Of a stretch of DNA of 15,835 nt, positions 7,492-13,688 are shown in pieces. The translations under genes and the position numbers were made by a program. The notes beneath the pieces were generated by a model. The model had not been told where the DNA came from and did not search any database. It saw nothing but the letters and a program-made list of their open reading frames with translations. The stretch lies in assembly GCA_020436955.1 (NCBI GenBank), contig JAGQWW010000021.1, positions 1-15,835 of the forward strand, in the 5' to 3' direction. This DNA is from Saprospiraceae bacterium (GTDB lineage Bacteria; Bacteroidota; Bacteroidia; Chitinophagales; Saprospiraceae). Each line of letters begins with the position of its first letter. The first letter of the stretch is position 1.

Positions 7492-7499
7492 GTTTGTTA

Positions 7500-8963
7500 T
7501 TAATTCTTAGAAGGGATTTCTTCCAAGGTTTTTAATAAGAACTTCCAGAATTTCTGAACCGATGAGATCTGCACCTTTTCATCCGGAGAATGTGCTCCGC
7601 GGATATTAGGTCCGAAAGAAATCATATCCATTGTCGGATAATTGGTACCCAGGATACCACATTCCAATCCTGCATGACAGGCATTTACATGTGCATTTCC
7701 CTGAAACATACCTTTGTACAAATCAGCCATCACTTTTACAATGGGGGCACCTGGTTTTGGCGTCCATCCAGGATAAGCGCCTGAAAAATCAACATTAGCA
7801 TCTGACAATTCAAAGGTAGCTTTTATGGCATTGGCCAAATCCATTTTTTCAGAATCGACCGAACTTCTGGTCAGGCACATAATGGTATATTCACCGTTTT
7901 TAACCAGGACTCTTGCCAGGTTATTGGAGGTTTGTACCAGGTCTTCGATATCGGGGCTCATACGATAAATTCCATTTGGGCAGGCGTATAAGGAGCGCAA
8001 TATTTTACCTTGAAAATCTTTGCTTACCACCCTTTCCATAGCATCGGTTCCTGCAATTGAAACTGTAATATCCGGGTCAGTAGTACCATATTCGGCTTTT
8101 AAAATAATCGCTTCTCCATTTACCCAATTTTCAAACGCTGCTCCTTGTTCTGCCGGCAAAGCTACTTTGGCAAAGGACTCCCTTGGAATGGCATTTCGCA
8201 ATCCGCCACCGTCAATTTCATGTACGCGCAATCCAAAAGTCTCAGCGCCACCCATCAAGAGGCGATTCATAATTTTATTGGCATTTCCCCTTCCCAAATG
8301 GATGTCCATACCTGAATGCCCTCCGGTCAGGCCCTTTACAGAAATAGCATAGGAACGATAACCATCAGGGGTTGCATCTACCTTGTAATTTCCGGTAGCT
8401 GTCACGTCAATACCGCCGGCACATCCAATGGTTAATTCATCATCATCTTCTGTATCAAGGTTGAGCAGAATATCACCGGATAACAACCCGCCTTTCAGAC
8501 CCATAGCTCCTGTCATACCTGTTTCTTCATCGATGGTAAACAAAGCCTCCAAAGGAGGATGTGGAATATCATCAGAAGCCAACAATGCCATGATGGAGGC
8601 AACACCAATACCATTATCTGCACCCAGGGTTGTGCCTTCAGCTTTTACCCAATCACCTTCCACCATCATTTTGATACCTTCAGTGTCAAAATCGAAATTC
8701 GTATCTGAATTTTTTTGGTGTACCATATCCAGGTGGCTTTGCAGTACCACCGTGCAACGACTTTCCATACCTGCTGATGCCGGTTTTTTTATAATTACAT
8801 TTCCTACTTCATCAACCAGGGTCTCCAGTCCAAGTGATTCACCAAACTTTTTTGCAAATGCAATCACCCTTTCTTCCTTCTTGGAAGCCCGGGGAACTTC
8901 ATTGAGATCAGCAAAGTGATTCCACAAAGATTTAGGTTCCAAATTTCTTACTGCACTACTCAT
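7500..8963 (-). CDS. pepD: Aminoacyl-histidine dipeptidase (PepD, Xaa-His dipeptidase, M20 family)
   Basis: A cytosolic di-zinc dipeptidase that cleaves beta-Ala-His (carnosine), Xaa-His and other dipeptides, serving peptide use and amino-acid recycling. The 487 residues match the family's usual length of about 485. Metal and catalytic sites of peptidase family M20 are visible: SHLDMVHQK with H77 and catalytic D79; LGADNGIG with metal-bridging D116; DEETG with general base E146 and metal ligand E147; D170 in NLDTED; and a late histidine, either H430 in CHAGLECGIL or H458 in GAHSPDE. No signal peptide is present. ATG at 8961-8963 gives the common start with SLWNHF at about 12-17. A well-formed promoter lies directly upstream, and the gene is monocistronic. 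Confidence 0.95.
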   Translation of the reverse strand: MSSAVRNLEPKSLWNHFADLNEVPRASKKEERVIAFAKKFGESLGLETLVDEVGNVIIKKPASAGMESRCTVVLQSHLDMVHQKNSDTNFDFDTEGIKMMVEGDWVKAEGTTLGADNGIGVASIMALLASDDIPHPPLEALFTIDEETGMTGAMGLKGGLLSGDILLNLDTEDDDELTIGCAGGIDVTATGNYKVDATPDGYRSYAISVKGLTGGHSGMDIHLGRGNANKIMNRLLMGGAETFGLRVHEIDGGGLRNAIPRESFAKVALPAEQGAAFENWVNGEAIILKAEYGTTDPDITVSIAGTDAMERVVSKDFQGKILRSLYACPNGIYRMSPDIEDLVQTSNNLARVLVKNGEYTIMCLTRSSVDSEKMDLANAIKATFELSDANVDFSGAYPGWTPKPGAPIVKVMADLYKGMFQGNAHVNACHAGLECGILGTNYPTMDMISFGPNIRGAHSPDEKVQISSVQKFWKFLLKTLEEIPSKN

Positions 8964-8998
8964 ATTCTTACATTTATCTTTTTAAAAATGAAATTTCT

Positions 8999-9030
8999 CA
9001 AATGTAAGTTAATGAGGGGAAAAGGCAAAA
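8999..9030 (-). promoter_or_regulatory. pepD promoter, Bacteroidota type
   Basis: On the minus strand, TTTTG (9030-9026) is followed after 19 bases by TACATTTG (9006-8999). This matches both the -33 TTTG and -7 TAnnTTTG elements at the expected spacing. The start of transcription would fall near 8992, giving a leader of about 30 bases before the pepD ATG. It is the best promoter in the window. Confidence 0.65.
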
Positions 9031-9037
9031 CTGGAGT

Positions 9038-9130
9038 GGGATTAACGGGATTGGATTATTAAGGATTGAGCAGGATTTTGGATTAGGATTTTGGGATAGG
9101 ATTAAAACGGATTATTGGGATTAGGATAAT
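9038..9130. repeat. GGATT-rich degenerate repeat tract
   Basis: About ten copies of GGATT, mostly as GGATTA, GGGATT or GGATTTT, are scattered over 93 bases with irregular spacing. The sequence has no open frame of note and no fixed period. It begins just upstream of the pepD promoter and occupies most of the region between the divergent pepD and the acetyltransferase gene. Confidence 0.7.
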
Positions 9131-9169
9131 AATAGGAATTTTGAAAAAAGAAGACATGGAGTCATCTGT

Positions 9170-9255
9170 CCCTTTTGAGGGGGAAAGGGTGGTGAAAACA
9201 CCTTAACTGTTTAAACCACCGCTATCCACATTCCGCATCACGCATACCGCATACC
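9170..9255. repeat. Mosaic of short palindromes and CGCATAC repeats
   Basis: Three elements follow each other. The palindrome-like CCCTTTTGAGGG is at 9170-9181. The inverted pair GGTGGT (9188-9193) and ACCACC (9215-9220) can form a 6-bp stem. A tract of CGCAT-type repeats, CCGCATCACGCATACCGCAT and on, covers 9233-9255. None forms a terminator. I see no clear promoter for the downstream acetyltransferase in the remaining bases up to 9303. Confidence 0.55.
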
Positions 9256-9303
9256 CCACGCCGGAACCTTTTCACCATAAAAAATGTATCCCTTTTAAAA
9301 AAG

Positions 9304-9750
9304 ATGGAAATCCTACCCTATTTGCCCGAACATAAACAAGCAGTGTTGGACATTTTTCAGGCTAATGTGCCGGAACATTTTGCACAGGAAGAAATTGATC
9401 AATTGGCCATTTACCTGGATAAAAGCAGGGAAGATTTTTTTGTATTGCAAGGAGATGAAGGTTTCGTTGGAGCAGGAGGTATCAATTACAATAAGGAAGA
9501 TAATTACGCTGTTTTGTCCTGGGCTGCTGTGCATCCCGTGCATCAGCGGAAAGGTTATGGGAGTCTGTTGACCCGGCACAGGCTCAAGCATATTGTTGAT
9601 CATACATCTTTTCCCAAAACCATTGTACGGACTTCTCAAACTGCCTACCAGTTTTATCAAAAAATGGGTTTTGAATTGCAATACACCAAAGAGGATTTTT
9701 GGGCCAAAGGCTTTGACCTGTACTACATGACCAGGGAAATGAACCGCTAA
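9304..9750 (+). CDS. GNAT-family N-acetyltransferase
   Basis: A 148-residue single-domain GCN5-related acetyltransferase that would transfer an acetyl group from acetyl-CoA to an amine; the acceptor is unknown. The fold can be followed through the sequence. The N-terminal region has YLPEHKQAVLDIFQANVPEHF. Next come GFVGAGGI (about 53-60) and the strand leading to the acetyl-CoA pyrophosphate-binding loop QRKGYG (81-86, matching Q/RxxGxG/A) after VHPVH. A typical C-terminal TAYQFYQKMGFEL then provides the conserved tyrosine region. ATG at 9304 gives the usual GNAT start. It begins a long run of plus-strand genes but probably has its own transcript; the gap of 106 bases to the kelch gene contains a direct repeat. 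The family is sure, the substrate is not. Confidence 0.92.
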   Translation: MEILPYLPEHKQAVLDIFQANVPEHFAQEEIDQLAIYLDKSREDFFVLQGDEGFVGAGGINYNKEDNYAVLSWAAVHPVHQRKGYGSLLTRHRLKHIVDHTSFPKTIVRTSQTAYQFYQKMGFELQYTKEDFWAKGFDLYYMTREMNR

Positions 9751-9768
9751 AAAATGTAAGTTCCCCAC

Positions 9769-9789
9769 CATTCTAATAGCATTCTAATA
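9769..9789. repeat. Direct repeat CATTCTAATA x2 upstream of the kelch gene
   Basis: Two perfect copies of CATTCTAATA (9769-9778 and 9780-9789) are separated by one base. Their 11-base period, close to one helical turn, is what a tandem operator would show. They lie 68 bases upstream of the kelch gene start, in its likely promoter region. No full -7 box is seen (nearest is TAAAGTTT downstream). Confidence 0.45.
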
Positions 9790-9856
9790 AGATTTTACCA
9801 ACAATGGCCTATTCTTAGGGTTGTAAAGTTTCCTAATCAACCTTAATGAATAAACT

Positions 9857-11086
9857 ATGAGATGTAAAATCTTTACACTACTATTTTTGTGTTTCAGCAT
9901 TTCACTATTTTCCCAGGACTGGGTACAAGTAAGCCCTGTTCCGGACAGTTTCCGTTCTCATCATGCCTTTGCTTTTGGCATTGGAGATTTTGGATACATG
10001 GTAGCAGGTAATGTTCCCGGTGGTACCTCCAGTGCTTTTTTTATATATGACCCAACAATGGATGAATGGACAACGTTGGATGATTATCCCGGTCCTGCAA
10101 GAGGGTATGGCATTGGAGATGTCTATAATGAAAAAGCATATCTCGGATTTGGCTCAGACAATAATGGAGATTACCTAAACGACCTTTGGGTTTTCGACCC
10201 TTCTGATGAGTCCTGGACGCAATTATCCGATTGCCCGTGTGCGCCCCGAACACATCCGGCCTTTGTTGCACAAGGTGGATTCATTTACGTCGGAATGGGT
10301 GGAAGCGACAACGGAAATCTTAACGACTGGTGGGCATATGATATAACAAATGACAGTTGGGAAGAACTTCCTTCTTTTCCATCATTGCCAAGACACCATC
10401 CCTACCAATTTGCTATTGGTGATTACGTTTATGCCGGTTTTGGACACGGACCATTACCTGATGGTGGTGGATTCATTTCTAAAAATTGGTACCGATATGA
10501 CCCTGCAACAACTATCTGGATGCAAGTAGCAGACCATCCTATCGAAGGACGTGTAGCAGGTCAACAATTTTCTTATAACGGGAAAGGATATGTCTTGAGT
10601 GGTGAAGGCGAAGACCACAGAGCATTGGACACAGGAGAGCTATGGGAGTACGATCCAGGAGCTGATACCTGGACCGAATTGCCACCCCATCCGGGTTGGG
10701 CACGTTGGGCTCCGGCTTCCTTTGTTGTAAATGGCGAAGTTTATATCATCAATGGAGTTACCCGTGAACCGGGAGGAGGCAGTTATTTTGTAACGGATGT
10801 TTTCAAATTCAATTTGAACGAACTCGTTTCCGGTCAAACAGAGCCTATTGAAGGCAACTTTACCATTTACCCCAATCCTGCTACAGACCATTTGGTGATT
10901 GAAGCGACCAACGGACAAACCATCCAAAAACTGGATATTTTTGATAGCCAGGGAAGACACCTCAAAACTGTCTTTGGCAACAGTATACAGGATAATCTGG
11001 ATATTTCAACTTTGCCTAAAGGCATGCATATCATTCGAATAACAGGGACATTAGGTACCTACCAACAAAGAGTTATGAAACTATAA
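9857..11086 (+). CDS. Secreted kelch-repeat beta-propeller with T9SS sorting domain
   Basis: A 409-residue protein built for export by the type IX system. A signal peptide covers about residues 1-20 (MRCKIFTLLF, LCFSISLFSQ), followed by kelch repeats through about 325. The repeats show the paired glycines and the W spaced after an aromatic-D-P element, as in FFIYDPTMDEWTTL, LWVFDPSDESWTQL, WWAYDITNDSWEEL, WYRYDPATTIWMQV and LWEYDPGADTWTEL. About six blades fit. The C-terminal type A sorting domain runs from 331 to 409. It has IYPNPATDH (YPNP at 338-341), LDIFDSQGRHL, the LPKGMHIIRI strand and the ending RVMKL. The propeller probably serves binding or scaffolding; no catalytic residues are evident. 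A strong terminator follows. A single ATG start at 9857 fits the signal peptide. Confidence 0.93.
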   Translation: MRCKIFTLLFLCFSISLFSQDWVQVSPVPDSFRSHHAFAFGIGDFGYMVAGNVPGGTSSAFFIYDPTMDEWTTLDDYPGPARGYGIGDVYNEKAYLGFGSDNNGDYLNDLWVFDPSDESWTQLSDCPCAPRTHPAFVAQGGFIYVGMGGSDNGNLNDWWAYDITNDSWEELPSFPSLPRHHPYQFAIGDYVYAGFGHGPLPDGGGFISKNWYRYDPATTIWMQVADHPIEGRVAGQQFSYNGKGYVLSGEGEDHRALDTGELWEYDPGADTWTELPPHPGWARWAPASFVVNGEVYIINGVTREPGGGSYFVTDVFKFNLNELVSGQTEPIEGNFTIYPNPATDHLVIEATNGQTIQKLDIFDSQGRHLKTVFGNSIQDNLDISTLPKGMHIIRITGTLGTYQQRVMKL

Positions 11087-11113
11087 AGGAAAGTATATTC
11101 CTAACCAATGAAC

Positions 11114-11150
11114 AAGGTCGCTCCTGTAAAAGGTAGTGGCCTTTTTCTTT
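11114..11150 (+). terminator. Rho-independent terminator of the kelch gene
   Basis: AAGGTCGCTCCT (11114-11125) pairs across a GTAAA loop with AGG, a bulged T and AGTGGCCTT (11131-11143), using two G-U pairs. It runs into TTTTTCTTT (11142-11150). The element sits 28 bases after the kelch stop codon. It overlaps the first codons of an extended reading frame that starts at 11108, which argues against that start. Confidence 0.8.
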
Positions 11151-11227
11151 ACAACAAAATCCTCCATTCGTCAATCTTTGATAGCACTCCGAGGCAGATA
11201 TTTCTATCTTTTCAAAAAATTGAAAAA

Positions 11228-12079
11228 ATGCCCGGAACGAAACCCATCAACAGACGTGTCATGGTCAGGAGTAGCTTGTTTGGATTGTTAGCGGTCCAAA
11301 TGCCTTTCCTTGCTTATGCTAAAGACATCCAACCAGCAGAAAAAGCCTTTTTTAAAAAAGACTTATACCATCGATATCCGGCTATCGAAGATGACCTCGT
11401 CTCTGAAGTAGTGGGTGCTTCCCATTTTGACTTTAAACGTATACGCGATTTGGTCGGCAACAGACCTGAGTTGTCCAGAGCCACCTGGGATTGGGGATTT
11501 GGAGACTGGGAGTCGGCCATCGGAGCAGCTTCTCATGTCGGACGCAAAGACATTGCCACTTACCTGATAGCCAAGGGTGCGCGCCCTACCCTTTTCACCT
11601 TTGCCATGTTGGGAGCCTATAATCATGTAAAAGAGGCTATCAACTTTTATCCCGGCATTCAAAAAAATGACGGACCGCATGGATTCAGTCTTTTACATCA
11701 TGCAGAGGTTGGTTTAAAAGAAAATACCGGCAACAAAAGGGAGGCCCAAAAGCTGGTAGATTTTTTAAAAAAATTGGGAGATGCAGATGGCAGAAAATAT
11801 CAAAATCTGAAAGAAGAAGACAAGGCAAAATACCTGGGAGATTACCGCTATGGTGACGGGGCAAATGATGGATTTTCTATCCGACTCAATATGCGGAAAC
11901 TGTTGTCGCTGGGCAAAATTGGCAGCTTTGGGGGTGCTTTATACAAGATTGGTGAAAATAAATTCACCTACAACGGTGCTCCATCTGTCACTGTGACCTT
12001 TGAAGAAAAGGATAATGCAATAACAGGATTGGTTGTTGAAGAACCCGGTTTGGTTTTGAAAGCAGCAAAAGTTAACTAA
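11228..12079 (+). CDS. Exported ankyrin-like protein with C-terminal beta domain
   Basis: The frame is open from ATG 11108, but the kelch gene's terminator lies inside those first codons. ATG 11228 gives a protein of 283 residues with a clear export signal: NRRVMVRSS (twin arginine at 9-10), a hydrophobic core FGLLAVQMPFL and an AYA cleavage site at about 29-31. The twin arginines suggest, but do not prove, Tat export. The middle (about 65-185) looks like two to four degenerate ankyrin repeats, as in SHVGRKDIATYLIAKGARPT followed by FTFAMLGAYNHVKEAI, and GFSLLHHAEVG. The C-terminal part (about 205-283) looks like a small beta domain of the DUF3471/lipocalin-like kind (YLGDYRYG, FTYNGAPSVTVTFEEKD, GLVVEE). 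A binding or scaffold role is an inference. It is followed by an 88-base gap to the sialidase-like gene. Confidence 0.75.
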   Translation: MPGTKPINRRVMVRSSLFGLLAVQMPFLAYAKDIQPAEKAFFKKDLYHRYPAIEDDLVSEVVGASHFDFKRIRDLVGNRPELSRATWDWGFGDWESAIGAASHVGRKDIATYLIAKGARPTLFTFAMLGAYNHVKEAINFYPGIQKNDGPHGFSLLHHAEVGLKENTGNKREAQKLVDFLKKLGDADGRKYQNLKEEDKAKYLGDYRYGDGANDGFSIRLNMRKLLSLGKIGSFGGALYKIGENKFTYNGAPSVTVTFEEKDNAITGLVVEEPGLVLKAAKVN

Positions 12080-12117
12080 CCAAGAATAAGACTCATATTT
12101 CCTTTCAAAAAAAGTGG

Positions 12118-12150
12118 TTTGGATACCGGGCAATTAAAGACTTACCTTTA
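12118..12150 (+). promoter_or_regulatory. Candidate promoter of the sialidase-like gene
   Basis: TTTG (12118-12121) is followed after 21 bases by TACCTTTA (12143-12150), which differs from the TAnnTTTG consensus only in the last base. Transcription would start near 12157, leaving a leader of about 11 bases. Confidence 0.4.
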
Positions 12151-12169
12151 AGGAAAATCAACCCGGTAT
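12123..12169. repeat. Nested inverted repeats over the start of the sialidase-like gene
   Basis: ATACCGGG (12123-12130) and CCCGGTAT (12162-12169) are a perfect 8-bp inverted pair separated by 31 bases. Inside lie TTAAAG (12134-12139) and CTTTAA (12146-12151), another perfect pair. The outer right arm contains the first two bases of the ATG at 12168, and the inner pair overlaps the candidate -7 box. Confidence 0.6.
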
Positions 12170-13619
12170 GAGGTATCAGTTTTTGTTTAGCCTTTATATG
12201 GTTTCTACCAGTCTGGTCGCTCAGATTTCCTGGGGACCTACCTTTGAATTTCCCGGCAATAGTCCGGAAGGAAATTTTCCAAAAATTGAAGCAGACGGGC
12301 ATAGCTTCCCTTCCGTTATTTGGGGTGAAAGGAACAACCTTTACCTTTCTACCTGGGATGGAAATGCCTTTCCGGAAGGACAAATCATGCAACCGGACTC
12401 CTTCAAGGTAGCGCAAGCGGAATGGATGGGTCCTGATGTGGCAAAAAGACGGGATACCATTTATCTCGTCTTTAAAGAAATACCCGAAAGTGACCCCAAT
12501 AGTCATATCTGGTGCATGGCTTCTTTTGATAACGGGCTCACTTTTGGTCCACCTGCAAGAGTGGACTTTATCTCTGATGGATTATCTAGGTTTCCGGCAG
12601 TGGCGATTGATAAAAATGGCCATCCGATGGTTGCCTTTATGCGTTTTGACGCATCTTTTGTAGATGCTCGTTGGGTGGTTTGCCGTTCAGAAGATTACGG
12701 TGTTTCGTTTATGCCTGACGTCCTGGCAAGCCGTTGGAGTGATCCGGAAGCTGAAGTTTGTGATTGTTGCCCGGGTGAATTGGTCGTACAGGGAGACAAC
12801 GTTGCCATGATTTACCGCGATAACAATGCAAATATCCGGGATACCTGGGTGGGATATTCGACTAATGGAGCTAGAAGTTTTGACACCGGCTTTGATGTGG
12901 ACAAGCAAAAATGGTTGATAACCTATTGTCCCTCAACAGGCCCTGACGGATGCTTCGCCGGAGATACCCTTTTTACTACTTTTATGAATGCAACCGGTGG
13001 ACGAAACAAAGTCTTTTACAACCAGACCAATTTGAATACCCTTCAAAACCCGGGTGCAACCTTCATAGGCTCATCCGCCAATTTTGCCAGTCAAAGTTTT
13101 CCTCGCATTGCAAGTCATGACAAGGCCCTGGTAATGGGATGGGTAGAGCTCATCAATGGCAAGGCATGGTTGGCCCTTACATTTACACCGGATTATGAAA
13201 AAGTCCCTTTGGGTGATTCCATTGTATTCCTTGAAGGCGAAAATGCCGGTCATTTGGACCTTGCCATCAATGAAGAAAATATATTTTTGATTTGGCAGGA
13301 TGGAAGAACCAAAAGTCTAAAATATAAGGTTGGGAGCTATGAAAAAATTGTTTCAGTTTTGGAATTTGCCGATGAAAAGGCTTTAAAAGCATACCCCAAC
13401 CCAACATCTGATTATTGGAATATTGATATAAGCAAAATCGGAATACCTGAAAAAGTGACCCTCCTGGATACTAAAGGTGATCTGGTAGAAAATGTTTTAA
13501 TAGATATCATACCACCTGCGACGATAATTTGTCATGGGCAAAATCTAAAAACAGGTGTTTATTTTTTAAAGTTTGCCCATCCTTCCCTTACCGAAATAAT
13601 CCGATTGATTAAATTATAA
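12168..13619 (+). CDS. Secreted sialidase-like beta-propeller with T9SS sorting domain
   Basis: A 483-residue secreted protein resembling the exo-alpha-sialidase-like proteins of Bacteroidota. A signal peptide covers about residues 1-19 (MRYQFLFSLYMVSTSLVAQ). Asp-box-like motifs of the S-x-D-x-G-x-x-[WF] kind occur at 119-126 (SFDNGLTF), 174-181 (SEDYGVSF) and, degenerate, 231-238 (STNGARSF). The cysteine cluster CDCC at 198-201 and the segments YRDNNANIRDTWVGY (216-230) and YCPSTGPDG (253-261) are recurrent marks of this group as I know it. I do not see a convincing arginine triad with a Tyr/Glu pair, so real sialidase activity is doubtful. The T9SS type A domain is at 406-483 (YPNP at 409-412, ending RLIKL). 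It sits between two other exported proteins. Confidence 0.88.
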   Translation: MRYQFLFSLYMVSTSLVAQISWGPTFEFPGNSPEGNFPKIEADGHSFPSVIWGERNNLYLSTWDGNAFPEGQIMQPDSFKVAQAEWMGPDVAKRRDTIYLVFKEIPESDPNSHIWCMASFDNGLTFGPPARVDFISDGLSRFPAVAIDKNGHPMVAFMRFDASFVDARWVVCRSEDYGVSFMPDVLASRWSDPEAEVCDCCPGELVVQGDNVAMIYRDNNANIRDTWVGYSTNGARSFDTGFDVDKQKWLITYCPSTGPDGCFAGDTLFTTFMNATGGRNKVFYNQTNLNTLQNPGATFIGSSANFASQSFPRIASHDKALVMGWVELINGKAWLALTFTPDYEKVPLGDSIVFLEGENAGHLDLAINEENIFLIWQDGRTKSLKYKVGSYEKIVSVLEFADEKALKAYPNPTSDYWNIDISKIGIPEKVTLLDTKGDLVENVLIDIIPPATIICHGQNLKTGVYFLKFAHPSLTEIIRLIKL

Positions 13620-13688
13620 AAAGAAGGGCACAATCATATCAGATTTTACTTTCTTTGGGCTTCAATTGTAAACTAAAATCAAAACTAT

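Noticed and set aside
8428..8919. Long antisense frame (163 codons) inside pepD.
   Set aside because: It is a shadow of the pepD coding frame, low in complexity and rich in serine, with no domain. pepD itself is complete with all catalytic residues.
9156..9206. A 16-codon open frame starting ATGGAGTCATCT.
   Set aside because: It is very short, lies in low-complexity sequence, and has no recognisable start signal or conserved feature.
11108..11227. ATG 11108 as the real start of the ankyrin-like gene.
   Set aside because: The stretch contains the kelch gene's terminator, has no signal-peptide character, and ATG 11228 gives a clear export signal.
12168..13619. Active sialidase.
   Set aside because: Asp boxes are present but degenerate, and I could not identify a full catalytic set, so only sialidase-like is claimed.
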